From Bacillota bacterium (GTDB taxonomy: Bacteria; Bacillota; Clostridia; Christensenellales; Borkfalkiaceae): a stretch of 22,065 bases of DNA. The position numbers were made by a program, and so were the translations under genes. The notes under the pieces are model-generated. The model did not search any database, was not told the origin of the DNA, and saw only the letters and a program-made list of their open reading frames with translations. The stretch lies in assembly GCA_023403375.1 (NCBI GenBank), contig JAEYEN010000032.1, positions 1 through 22,065 of the forward strand. The letters run 5' to 3'. Below are positions 14,059 to 21,948 of this stretch, piece by piece; position 1 is the stretch's first letter; the number at the start of each line of letters is the position of its first letter.

Positions 14059-17000
14059 CAGAAAAACGCTTAAAGCGGAACAAATACGCGCGATAGACCA
14101 TAATACGGGGAGTATCATCGTTTCGGCTTCTGCGGGGAGCGGAAAAACCATGGTTATGATAGAGCGTCTTATAAGGCTGATTGCCGAAAACAAAGCGAAA
14201 GTAACCGACGTGCTTGCCGTAACCTTTACCGAAAAAGCCGCTTCGGAAATGAAAGAAAAACTCCGCAAAGCGCTTACCGAAAAAATAAATAAAGACAAGG
14301 ACTATCGGCTTTCCGCACAGTTATCGGACATTTCTTCTGCGGATATCTGCACGATAGACAGTTTTTGCGCGCGGCTTGTAAGGACGTATTTTTACAAGGC
14401 GGGCGTTTCGGGCGATTTCTCGGTTGCAGACGCTAATTTTGCCGACAAGCTGAAAAACGAAGCGATTGATAAAACGTTCAGGGAGTTTTACGATTGTTCC
14501 GACAACGGCTTTTACACGGCGGTAGAGCGGTATTTATCCGCAAGAAACGATTCGGAATTAAAGAGAATTATTAAAGACGTTTACGAGTTCAACTGTTCGG
14601 AAGCGAGCTTTGACAGGCTTTTTGAAAGCGCAAAACGTTGTTACAGTTCAGATGGATTCGAACTTTTAAAAAAGGAATTGCTTTCGGATATTAAAGAAAA
14701 AGTCGAAAGGCTTTCGCTGAAAGCGGACAAGGCGTATAATCTCTACCGTATGAAAAAGTGCGATAAGTGTTGCGAATATGTGTTGACGCTTAAAGACGAA
14801 ATGCGCGCGGTATCTGGCGCACGGAACATATACGAATTAAAAAGGGCGGAAGATATGGTTTTGCCGCGCCGCCCGTCGGAGCAAAAGGACGATGAAGAAG
14901 TAGGTAAAATCAACCGACTCGTTACCGATATAAAAACCGATTTTATAAAAATCATAAAAGAAAAAGACGGCGCCGTTACAGACGAAGAAACCGATTTATT
15001 AAAGAACGCCGCGCTTAAAAAGGACGTTGAAGTTTTAGAGCGTATAGTTAAAAAGTTCGACGAAAATTATTCGCAACTAAAAAGAGAAGAGAACGTTTTG
15101 GACTTTGCCGATTTAGAGCGGTTTGCGCTTAAAATATTAAACGACGCAGAAGCGCTGAGCGGTATAAAGGAAAAATACAAATACGTTTTTGTGGACGAGT
15201 ATCAGGACGTAAACGACGTTCAGGAAGAAATTTTGACAAAAATTTCCGACGACAATATGTTTATGGTCGGCGACGAAAAGCAAAGCATATACGGGTTCAG
15301 GGGGTGCCGCTCTGAGTTCTTTACGCAAAAATTCAAAAAGATGTCTTTGGGCGGAGAAGCGGCTATAAAACTCAATTACAACTTCCGTTCCGCAAACGCG
15401 GTTATAGAAGCGGTCAACAAAGTGTTCTCGTTTTGTATGACGGAAAAAGCGTACGGCGAAGATTATAAAGGCAACTCGGAACTTTTAAGCGGCGGGTTAT
15501 ATCCCGATAGCGCTGCGGGAAGAGCGGTTCTATATTTTTACGACAAAGAAAAAACTGCCGAAAAGGCGCAGAAACAACCTGCCGAGATTTACGATATTTT
15601 AGCGGAGATAAACAAAAAGGCAAAGCGCGAGTTGGCGCCGTCGTCTTTGCTTGTGGCAAAAATAATCGCAGAAGAATTAGGAAAAACCTATTTCGACGGC
15701 AAAGAAGAAAAACGGGTAAGAATGGGCGACATCGCCGTTTTATCGAGAGATAAACAGACCGAATACGTAAAACGGCTTGTAGACGACCTTGCCGCGCTCA
15801 ATATCCCCGTTGCGACGGAAGTTAAGCAGGACGTTTCCGCTTTTCCGGAAGTAGAAACGCTTATCTGTCTTTTGAAAATATTAAACGGCGGCGGCGACGA
15901 TATTCCGCTCGCCACGGTTATGAAAAGTCCCATAGGCGGCTTTACCGACGAAGAACTTTACAGGATTGTTCGCTGTTATGCCGATTTCTTGCCCAAAGAA
16001 AAACGGCGGGAAGCAACTTTCTTTCAAGCGGTAAATTACTGCGTGGAAAACGGGTTGACGGAAGACGGCGCGGCGGATAAAACGTCGGGTTCGACATCGG
16101 TCGTGGCTACTGACGGAACGACGGCGGGTGTTTTCGCCGAAGCGTTAAACGAAGCGGCGGACGGCGTGAAAAAGGGCGTATCAAACTTTTGTGCAGACGG
16201 AACGGAGGATAAAACAACGGGTGTGGCTTCGGAAGAGACGGCGGGTGTTTCGGACAGGGCGTTAAAAGAAAAACTGAAAGAGTTTTGCGATTATATTGCG
16301 CTTTTGCGCGCGCTTTCCGACTTTCTGCCCGCTTACGATATACTCTATAAAGTGGTAAGCGACAAAAATTTAGAAGCGTTCTGCCTTTCAGGAGAGAGCG
16401 GCGAGAAAAAGTTAAAACGACTTAATTTCTTTGTTTCGTCAACCGTTTCGGGAGAAAAAAGATACGCTGTTTCGGAATATTTGGAGCTCATCGAAAAAAC
16501 ACCCAAATATTTGTTGATGACGCCCGAAGAGAAAGACGATTCGGTTAAGGTTATGACCATACACGCTTCAAAAGGGTTGGAATTCCCCGTCGTGATTGTG
16601 TGCGGACTTGAAAATAAACTCAGCGCCCGTTCCGAACAGGATAAAATATTAAAAGACCGTTCTATGGGTTATATTACGAGATATTTCGACGACGAAAACA
16701 AAACGACTTCGGACACAGTTCAGACGGCGGTCATTAAAAACAGACTGAGAAAAGAGCGTGTTAAAGAAGAGTTGCGGCTTTTGTACGTTGCGCTGACGAG
16801 AGCAAAGTATTCTCTCGCGCTCGCTTTGTGCCGCGACGAAGAAGAGTATGAAGAAGAGTTCGATTATGCCGGCAGATTTTTTGAATATTTACCGCAAGGC
16901 TTAACCACGGTTCTGTTTACCGACGAAGATATGGCGCTTCTTACGGAAGAGAGAAACACGAGAAAGGTTATTCTGGGGAAAGCGGACGAACGGCTGACTT

Positions 17001-17644
17001 CGAATATTATAAAAAATCTCGGGTTCGAGTATCCCTATCAAAAGGACGTAACGCTTCCGCTTAAAAGCACGGTTACGGCAACGCTTTCGGTAAAAGCCGA
17101 TGACGAAATGAAAAAAATTAAAGCCGAAACGCTGTTTACAGACGAAGAAACGACTGCGGAAAAAGGAACGCTGGCGCACAGATTTTTAGAGTTTTACGAC
17201 TTTTCGCTTGGTATAGAACAAAACGTCGATAAAATTATTGCCGACAAAACGATGACAAAGGAGCAATTGTCAGAAATCAATCTGGACAAAATTTCAGCGG
17301 CGATAAACGGCGGCGCGTTCGACGGGATAAAAGGTAAGAAACTTTATCGCGAAAAAAACTTTCTCACTACTTTTCCCGCGCGGCTTTTAGGATTGTCGGA
17401 TACCGATACCGAAGTGCTGGTTCAGGGTAAAATAGATCTTTTGGCGGACGGCGACGACGGGGTTACGGTTTACGACTATAAATACACTTCGTTGTCAAGA
17501 GAAAGAATAATAGAAAGGTATTCAAAGCAACTCGATTTGTATGCGATTGCGGTGGAAAAATGCACGGGCAAAAAGGTCGTGGGAAAATACGTTATAGATT
17601 TGCTGACGGGCGAAAGCATAAAAATTGAACAGCCGATTTTATAA
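14051..17644 (+). CDS. addA: ATP-dependent helicase/nuclease subunit A (AddA)
   Basis: AddA is the UvrD-like 3'-5' helicase plus nuclease of AddAB. I choose the GTG at 14051: GGGGGAG at 14038-14044 lies 6 bases before it, and it overlaps the addB stop (14056-14058), allowing translational coupling. An ATG at 13964 in the same frame lies deep in addB without a ribosome site. The 1197-residue product has the Q motif (Q11), Walker A SASAGSGKT (25-33), VTFTEKAASEMK, Walker B VFVDEYQD (D382, E383), VGDEKQSIYGFRG (407-), MTIHASKGLEFP (H838) and YVALTRAK (912-). The C-terminal nuclease domain has GTLAHRFLEF, VQGKIDLL (D1129), YDYKYTS (D1142, K1144) and Q1160. Residues ~675-740 are an Ala/Gly/Thr-rich insertion with an internal imperfect repeat. 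Confidence 0.96.
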   Translation: MIDRKTLKAEQIRAIDHNTGSIIVSASAGSGKTMVMIERLIRLIAENKAKVTDVLAVTFTEKAASEMKEKLRKALTEKINKDKDYRLSAQLSDISSADICTIDSFCARLVRTYFYKAGVSGDFSVADANFADKLKNEAIDKTFREFYDCSDNGFYTAVERYLSARNDSELKRIIKDVYEFNCSEASFDRLFESAKRCYSSDGFELLKKELLSDIKEKVERLSLKADKAYNLYRMKKCDKCCEYVLTLKDEMRAVSGARNIYELKRAEDMVLPRRPSEQKDDEEVGKINRLVTDIKTDFIKIIKEKDGAVTDEETDLLKNAALKKDVEVLERIVKKFDENYSQLKREENVLDFADLERFALKILNDAEALSGIKEKYKYVFVDEYQDVNDVQEEILTKISDDNMFMVGDEKQSIYGFRGCRSEFFTQKFKKMSLGGEAAIKLNYNFRSANAVIEAVNKVFSFCMTEKAYGEDYKGNSELLSGGLYPDSAAGRAVLYFYDKEKTAEKAQKQPAEIYDILAEINKKAKRELAPSSLLVAKIIAEELGKTYFDGKEEKRVRMGDIAVLSRDKQTEYVKRLVDDLAALNIPVATEVKQDVSAFPEVETLICLLKILNGGGDDIPLATVMKSPIGGFTDEELYRIVRCYADFLPKEKRREATFFQAVNYCVENGLTEDGAADKTSGSTSVVATDGTTAGVFAEALNEAADGVKKGVSNFCADGTEDKTTGVASEETAGVSDRALKEKLKEFCDYIALLRALSDFLPAYDILYKVVSDKNLEAFCLSGESGEKKLKRLNFFVSSTVSGEKRYAVSEYLELIEKTPKYLLMTPEEKDDSVKVMTIHASKGLEFPVVIVCGLENKLSARSEQDKILKDRSMGYITRYFDDENKTTSDTVQTAVIKNRLRKERVKEELRLLYVALTRAKYSLALALCRDEEEYEEEFDYAGRFFEYLPQGLTTVLFTDEDMALLTEERNTRKVILGKADERLTSNIIKNLGFEYPYQKDVTLPLKSTVTATLSVKADDEMKKIKAETLFTDEETTAEKGTLAHRFLEFYDFSLGIEQNVDKIIADKTMTKEQLSEINLDKISAAINGGAFDGIKGKKLYREKNFLTTFPARLLGLSDTDTEVLVQGKIDLLADGDDGVTVYDYKYTSLSRERIIERYSKQLDLYAIAVEKCTGKKVVGKYVIDLLTGESIKIEQPIL
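16071..16270 (+). repeat. Imperfect duplication inside addA
   Basis: Two related blocks, about 16075-16158 and 16207-16270, both run GATAAAAC..CGGG, then ACGGCGGGTGTTT, then GCGTTAAA.GAA. They encode DKTSG...TTAGV...ALNEA and DKTTG...ETAGV...ALKEK. The segment is low in complexity and lies between helicase motifs, in the region of the 2B subdomain. Confidence 0.6.
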
Positions 17645-17705
17645 GGTCGCTTTTATAAGTCGGAAACGGCGCGGCGGCTAAAAATATAATTCGACAAAAT
17701 AATAC

Positions 17706-17757
17706 CAAATAAACGCAATAAACCGCAAATTCGATATAGTTTGCGGTTTATTATTTG
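17706..17757 (+). terminator. Long hairpin after addA, ending at the next start codon
   Basis: A perfect 13-bp stem pairs 17717-17729 with 17740-17752 (AATAAACCGCAAA / TTTGCGGTTTATT) around a 10-base loop. An outer 5-bp pairing (17706-17710 with 17753-17757) extends it. The T-run is poor (ATTTGTATAT), so termination of addBA may be incomplete. The ATG at 17763 follows 5 bases later. Confidence 0.6.
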
Positions 17758-17762
17758 TATAT

Positions 17763-18110
17763 ATGGACAGCGTAATTATATGGATTGACAAATTTTCGGA
17801 AGAAACGGGCACAATCGTAATTTTTTCTATTTTTGCGGGGGCTACCTTTCTCTTTTTCGTTACGACTTCGCTTATAAGGCTTTTTACCGCAGATAAGAAC
17901 AGGAAAAAGGCTTACTTTTTCTATGCCTGTACGGCGGGGGCGTGTTTTCTGACTTTTGCGGCGTTTTGCGTTGCGGCGGATTCTAATCAGGAAATGCTTT
18001 TTTGCTATTTACTGATACTTACGGCATTGTCTATTATGTTCTTTTCCGCGCTTTTATTTATACCGTCTGTTAAAAAAAGGAAAAAACGCGGACGAACGTT
18101 GTCGGCATAA
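17763..18110 (+). CDS. Small three-helix membrane protein, possibly the first half of a split gene
   Basis: A 115-residue protein with three predicted transmembrane helices (about 17-40, 50-72 and 78-103) separated by short loops, then a very basic tail VKKRKKRGRTLSA. I do not recognise a family. No ribosome site precedes the ATG, which follows the addA hairpin directly. Its last 30 codons overlap, in the +1 frame, an open frame that continues to 18717 without stops. The overlap region holds A7-GG-A6 at 18072-18086. Shifting by +1 there would join the three helices to the hydrophilic protein at 18133, giving about 317 residues. Read-through from addA is the likely source of transcript. Confidence 0.6.
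   Translation: MDSVIIWIDKFSEETGTIVIFSIFAGATFLFFVTTSLIRLFTADKNRKKAYFFYACTAGACFLTFAAFCVAADSNQEMLFCYLLILTALSIMFFSALLFIPSVKKRKKRGRTLSA
18072..18086 (+). other. A-rich run that could be the frameshift site joining two frames
   Basis: Seven A, two G and six A in the overlap of the frame that began at 17763 and the frame that ends at 18717. Loss of one base, or a +1 slip, fuses the two reading frames. Confidence 0.45.
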
Positions 18111-18132
18111 AATCTGCGCAAAAACAAACGGC

Positions 18133-18717
18133 TTGCAGACTGTCGCGCAAAATAACGTACAAAACGTCGTTAAACATAATGCGCAAAACTTCGCCCATAA
18201 CGAAGTTCTGAATAATTTGCCGAACGACTTATCAAAAACGGCGCCGAACGTCAGGCTTTCAAAGGACGGCAATAGTGATGGCTATAATAACGGCAACAGT
18301 TACGGCAATAATGAAGGCAGTAGTTACGATAATTCTGGAAACGACAGAGTAAAAGAAACGGAAAGAGAAAGGATTAAAAGAGAAAAAGAAAGAGAAAAAG
18401 CGGCGGAATATATTAAGTCGGTAGAACTTTTAAACAAACTGTCGCGCGGGGGAATAGAAAAACTTAAAACGAAAAGTCTTGAAAACGATTGCGATATACG
18501 CCGCGCGGAAAAACCCGAAATAGATTTTTCGCACGTTAAAAGCGTTCTGGAAAGATTATCTTATTACGACTTATCGCCCGAAGACGAAAAACAGATTTCC
18601 GCACTTAAACAGGCGCTTTACAAAGCGGAAAACTATGGTTACGGAAAAAATGAGCGGCGAGAAATAAACGACGGGTTAAGCGGACTTCTGAAAATAATGT
18701 CAAGGTACGGCGTGTAA
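18133..18717 (+). CDS. Hydrophilic coiled-coil protein without a clear start, likely continuation of the preceding gene
   Basis: A 194-residue frame whose only possible start is a TTG at 18133 with no ribosome site; it contains no Met until near its end. The frame is open back to 18016, inside the membrane-protein gene. It has an Asn-rich segment (1-35), an Asn/Gly/Ser/Tyr low-complexity linker (~45-70), a highly charged helix with alternating Arg/Lys/Glu (~71-95, coiled coil), and a compact helical C-terminal domain ending NDGLSGLLKIMSRYGV. The C-terminal part looks conserved in style rather than random, but I cannot name the family. The missing start and overlap suggest it is the cytoplasmic half of one split protein with three N-terminal membrane helices. 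Confidence 0.55.
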   Translation: MQTVAQNNVQNVVKHNAQNFAHNEVLNNLPNDLSKTAPNVRLSKDGNSDGYNNGNSYGNNEGSSYDNSGNDRVKETERERIKREKEREKAAEYIKSVELLNKLSRGGIEKLKTKSLENDCDIRRAEKPEIDFSHVKSVLERLSYYDLSPEDEKQISALKQALYKAENYGYGKNERREINDGLSGLLKIMSRYGV

Positions 18718-18751
18718 CGTTTTAACGATTTTAGCGTTTAATATTTAATCG

Positions 18752-18780
18752 TTGACAAGGGCGGATAAATGTTTTATAAT
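18752..18780 (+). promoter_or_regulatory. Consensus sigma-A promoter of the InlB-repeat lipoprotein, predicting a leaderless mRNA
   Basis: TTGACA at 18752-18757 and TATAAT at 18775-18780, both perfect, are 17 bases apart. The expected transcript start (18787-18788) coincides with the ATG at 18788. There is no ribosome site between. Confidence 0.85.
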
Positions 18781-18787
18781 TTTTAAT

Positions 18788-19642
18788 ATGAAATTAAAAA
18801 ACATTATGAGTTTAATATTCGTATTTATGTTCTCACTGCTGTTCTGCGTTTTTGCAGGGTGTGGGGACGATACGGAAAAATATAAAGTAAGATTCGACGC
18901 GGACGGCGGCACGCTTTCCTTTACCGAAAGAACGCTTGCGATAGGCGATAAAATCGAACTGCCGAAAGCGAGTAAAAAAGGGTTCAGGCTGGCTTGCTTT
19001 ATCATTACGATAGGCGAAGAAGAAAGGGTGATTTTCGACGGCGACGAGTTTTATTATCGTTCGGACGTAACGTTTAAGGCGATATGGGCGCCCGAAAACG
19101 CGTATATTCTGAGTTACAGATTGAACGGCGGCACGCTTAACGCAAAAAATCCTTATTGGTATTTGACGGATGACGATGATATTACCATAATTAACCCCGC
19201 AAAGTTGGGCTATAAATTTGCGGGCTGGACGGGGGATTGCGCCGACAACACCGTTAATCTGGTTATTGAAAAGGGTTCTTCCGGCGATAAAACTTTTTAT
19301 GCGGAGTGGGAAAAATTTGTTTACGACGTAAGCCTTGTTTTAACCGCGCAGAGCACGGACGATTTGGGCGGACCCGTAACGGTTAAGTGCTTATATAACG
19401 ATTTAAGCGAAAAATCTTTCTCGGTAGACTACAATGCCACGCTATTTCTGGACGCCGCGACCTGCGAAGCGGACGAGTATGAATTCGATTACTGGTATAT
19501 AGTGGTGGACGGAGTGAAAGTGAAGTTTACCCCTGCTGGCGAAGAGAACGCAACTTTGTTTTGCGAAACTACGTTTAAAACTTCCGCGGAACACGTAGAT
19601 ATTTACGTTTCGGTATTGCCCACTCACGGCAGGTTCTTTTAA
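18788..19642 (+). CDS. Lipoprotein with InlB-type B-repeats
   Basis: A 284-residue surface lipoprotein. The signal peptide ends in VFAGC with lipidated C25, followed by a GDD linker. Two repeats of the Listeria-Bacteroides/InlB B-repeat kind follow: VRFDADGGTLSFTERTLAIG ending FKAIW, then SYRLNGGTLNAKNPYWYL with LGYKFAGWTG and ending FYAEWEKF. The remaining ~100 residues form a further beta-rich region without a known motif. B-repeats are small ubiquitin-like beta-grasp modules used as spacers or adhesion parts on the cell surface. A TTG at 18752 opens the same frame, but it is the first base of the -35 box, so the ATG at 18788 is the start. A terminator follows at 19674. Confidence 0.85.
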   Translation: MKLKNIMSLIFVFMFSLLFCVFAGCGDDTEKYKVRFDADGGTLSFTERTLAIGDKIELPKASKKGFRLACFIITIGEEERVIFDGDEFYYRSDVTFKAIWAPENAYILSYRLNGGTLNAKNPYWYLTDDDDITIINPAKLGYKFAGWTGDCADNTVNLVIEKGSSGDKTFYAEWEKFVYDVSLVLTAQSTDDLGGPVTVKCLYNDLSEKSFSVDYNATLFLDAATCEADEYEFDYWYIVVDGVKVKFTPAGEENATLFCETTFKTSAEHVDIYVSVLPTHGRFF

Positions 19643-19673
19643 CGCCGTCTGTCGGAATTTTATAGACGACTAT

Positions 19674-19707
19674 AAGCAAGCGTTTTGTATAGGACGCTTG
19701 CTTTTTT
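19674..19707 (+). terminator. Rho-independent terminator of the InlB-repeat lipoprotein
   Basis: AAGCAAGCGT at 19674-19683 pairs with ACGCTTGCTT at 19694-19703 around a 10-base loop, with six T at 19702-19707. Confidence 0.9.
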
Positions 19708-19770
19708 AACAAAAAATTTCTCTTTTACATAACAATATTAAAAGAAAATGGAAAAGTAAAGGAGATTTTA

Positions 19771-20274
19771 ATGAAACCGATTGCAGTAGATATGCCGTAT
19801 CCGTCTATAAAGGACTTAAAAAAAGACGCTAAATCCGCTTACATAATCGCGCCTTCTTACACGGGGCTTAAAAGCGAGATAACCGCCATTTTACAATACG
19901 TTTACCACGCGCACTTTTTTGCGGCGTGCGGCGACAGAAAAACCGCGGACACTCTGGAACAGATAGCCATGGCGGAGATGAAGCATCTGGACATTCTCGG
20001 CGAAACAATTTTAACGCTCGGCGTAAAACCCGTTTATGCGATAAACGACGGTTTTAATTATAATTATTACAACACGTCTATGGTAAAATGCGGAACGTCG
20101 CCCAAAATTATGCTTTTAGAAGACATAGAAGGCGAACTTAACGCCATTGCAACTTATGAAGAGCAGATAAAAAAATTATGCAACGACGACGTTAAAGCGA
20201 TAATAGCGAGAATAAAACTCGACGAAGAATTGCACGTTTTGGTATTAAAAGGCATACTTTCCGATTATTCTTAA
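19771..20274 (+). CDS. Ferritin-like diiron protein
   Basis: A 167-residue four-helix protein of the ferritin/rubrerythrin superfamily. Ligand-type residues are at E36 (helix with EITAILQYVYHA), E69-x-x-H72 (AEMKHLDIL), a glutamate in GELNAIATYEE (E122 or E130), and E152-x-x-H155 (DEELHVLVL), which is two E + ExxH half-sites as expected for a diiron centre. No rubredoxin-like CxxC domain is present. By analogy with rubrerythrins and related clostridial proteins it may reduce peroxide or store metal, but the reaction cannot be read from the sequence. The start is clear: AAAGGAG ending at 19764, 6 bases before the ATG. It lies alone between a terminator and the next gene's promoter; no convincing promoter of its own was found. 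Confidence 0.82.
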   Translation: MKPIAVDMPYPSIKDLKKDAKSAYIIAPSYTGLKSEITAILQYVYHAHFFAACGDRKTADTLEQIAMAEMKHLDILGETILTLGVKPVYAINDGFNYNYYNTSMVKCGTSPKIMLLEDIEGELNAIATYEEQIKKLCNDDVKAIIARIKLDEELHVLVLKGILSDYS

Positions 20275-20304
20275 CGCCGTCCGGCAAAAAAATTAAATAA
20301 AGCA

Positions 20305-20333
20305 TTGCAATTAAAGGATAATTATTGTATAAT
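20305..20333 (+). promoter_or_regulatory. Sigma-A promoter of the kinase/phosphatase pair
   Basis: TTGCAA at 20305-20310 and a perfect TATAAT at 20328-20333 are 17 bases apart. The predicted start near 20340 gives a ~33-base leader with GGGAGG at 20362-20367, five bases before the ATG. Confidence 0.8.
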
Positions 20334-20372
20334 AACTATAATTGAAAAACGTTCCGTTTTCGGGAGGACAAG

Positions 20373-21134
20373 ATGTTGTTTGGTAAAAAGAAAAAGACGA
20401 TACTTCGCAGCGAGAGTATTTTCGTAAACGAGAAAACCGTTTCGGGAAAAATCGAAGGCTACAACAGATTGAGAGATAATATTTTATATCTCAATGCGGA
20501 CGGGAAAACCAAAGTTCTGCAAATAGAGTCTTCCGTTATGCACGAAGGAAAGACCACTGTTGCGGGCAACCTTGCCGTAAGTTTAGGTCTTACCGATAAA
20601 AAGGTCTGCGTGGTGGATTTGGATTTCAGAAAAGCAAACGTTCACAGAATTTTCAAGGTTCAGAACGATTCGGGGCTTGCGGAATATATGCTCGGCACCA
20701 TTGACGAAGAGCAACTTATCAAACACACCGAATACAAAAACGTCGACATTATAACGCGCGGCGGAGAAGTTTATAATTCTTCCATAATTTTAGTTTCCGA
20801 AAAACTTAAAGAACTTATAAATTCTTTAAGGGAAAAATACGATTACGTTATTTTGGACTGTGCGCCCGTGTTGCAGGTTTCGGACTATATCAACATTCTT
20901 CGTTTGTCCGACGGAATATTGTTCCTTGTGGCGTACGGCGAAACGACCAGAAATCAGGTTGCGGACGCAGTGAAAGAATTAAGAAAGAATAACGCAAACA
21001 TTCTCGGCACGGTATTTACCATGTACGACAGAAAGAAAGACAAAGATTACGGTTACGGGAAAGGTTATTACAGTTATTATAAAAACTATCTCGACGAAAA
21101 CGAAGAGACGGCGGAAGAGAGCAAAAATCAATAA
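20373..21134 (+). CDS. CpsD/YwqD-type bacterial tyrosine kinase
   Basis: A 253-residue cytoplasmic BY-kinase that controls polymerisation and export of surface polysaccharide. It has the interaction helix EGYNRLRDNI (29-37), Walker A SSVMHEGKTT (53-62, K60), Walker A' VVDLDFRK (80-87) and Walker B YVILD (158-162). A tail of seven tyrosines (Y226, Y228, Y232, Y233, Y235, Y236, Y239) is the autophosphorylation cluster. The Walker A has SVMHEGKTT, where many have the SxxPGEGKTT form. The family needs a membrane activator (CpsC/YwqC, Wzz-like); none is encoded next to it in this window. The cognate phosphatase follows after 21 bases. Confidence 0.93.
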   Translation: MLFGKKKKTILRSESIFVNEKTVSGKIEGYNRLRDNILYLNADGKTKVLQIESSVMHEGKTTVAGNLAVSLGLTDKKVCVVDLDFRKANVHRIFKVQNDSGLAEYMLGTIDEEQLIKHTEYKNVDIITRGGEVYNSSIILVSEKLKELINSLREKYDYVILDCAPVLQVSDYINILRLSDGILFLVAYGETTRNQVADAVKELRKNNANILGTVFTMYDRKKDKDYGYGKGYYSYYKNYLDENEETAEESKNQ

Positions 21135-21155
21135 TCCGTAACCGCCTATAAAAAT

Positions 21156-21857
21156 ATGATAGACATACACACTCACGTTATTCCGTTTATAGACGACGGC
21201 AGCAAAAGCGTGGAAAATTCTCTCGACGTTTTACGGCGATTAAAACTCGAAGGGGTAACGGACGTTATCTGTACGCCGCATTACCGCGCGCCGTATCTGA
21301 AAGAAGCGGAAGAAGTCAAGGCGGAGTTTACGGAATTCAAAAACGTTGTAAAGGCGGCGGGAATAGACGTAAACCTTTATTGCGGCGAAGAAATTTATAT
21401 TAGAAATAAGCCGCTCGCCCTTATAAAATCGGGTGTTACGCTTGGATTGAACGGCGAAAAATATTTGCTTTGCGAATTTAATTTTTCGGAATATTCCGAC
21501 ATTGTGGAAAGCGCTTATTCGCTATCTACCGCAGGGCATATCCCCGTTGTGGCGCATATAGAAAGATATTCTTACGTGAATGCGGAAACGGCGGAAGAGA
21601 TAAAAAGTTACGGCGGACTTATTCAGATAAACGCAGTATCGGTTGTTAAACCTGCAAGCAGGCGTGAGAAAAAATTGGTAAAATTTTTGCTGGACGCGGG
21701 GCTTGTCGATTTCGTCGCAAGCGACGTTCATTACGGCAGAGAGATTTTTCTCAAAAAGGCGTACGAAAAGATAAAGAAAAATTACGGCGAAGAATACGCC
21801 GAAAAAATATTCAGACTGAATGCTGAAAAAATTATCAAAGGTCAGACTAACGTCTGA
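21156..21857 (+). CDS. CpsB/YwqE-type PHP-family tyrosine-protein phosphatase
   Basis: A 233-residue manganese-dependent phosphatase that removes phosphate from the BY-kinase tail. Metal-binding residues of the PHP fold are all present: H5 and H7 (DIHTHVIP), D14, H42 (CTPHYR), E79, E107 (CEFNF), H134 (VAHIERY), and D190 and H192 (SDVHYG). The length is typical of the family (~240). It starts 21 bases after the kinase stop with no ribosome site before the ATG, so it probably depends on coupling to the kinase. The stop codon (21855-21857) lies inside the stem of the terminator. Confidence 0.93.
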   Translation: MIDIHTHVIPFIDDGSKSVENSLDVLRRLKLEGVTDVICTPHYRAPYLKEAEEVKAEFTEFKNVVKAAGIDVNLYCGEEIYIRNKPLALIKSGVTLGLNGEKYLLCEFNFSEYSDIVESAYSLSTAGHIPVVAHIERYSYVNAETAEEIKSYGGLIQINAVSVVKPASRREKKLVKFLLDAGLVDFVASDVHYGREIFLKKAYEKIKKNYGEEYAEKIFRLNAEKIIKGQTNV

Positions 21858-21863
21858 CCTTTT
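21837..21863 (+). terminator. Terminator overlapping the end of the phosphatase gene
   Basis: An 11-bp perfect stem pairs 21837-21847 with 21852-21862 (AAAGGTCAGAC / GTCTGACCTTT) with a TAAC tetraloop, then a short T-run. The last five sense codons and the TGA stop fall inside the stem. Confidence 0.8.
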
Positions 21864-21919
21864 CTGAAAGTTCGGGCATTTCGGATTTTTCGGAACGACA
21901 AAATCTTTTGTTGAGTTTA

Positions 21920-21925
21920 TATACT
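21920..21925 (+). promoter_or_regulatory. Possible -10 box of the peptidase E gene
   Basis: TATACT at 21920-21925 matches five of six -10 positions and would give a ~16-base leader with AAGGA at 21936-21940. No good -35 is visible 16-18 bases upstream. Confidence 0.35.
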
Positions 21926-21948
21926 TCTTATCGATAAGGACTGATAAT

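Noticed and set aside
18752..18787. TTG at 18752 as start of the InlB-repeat lipoprotein.
   Set aside because: It is the first codon of the TTGACA -35 box; the residues it adds precede the signal peptide, and the ATG at 18788 fits.
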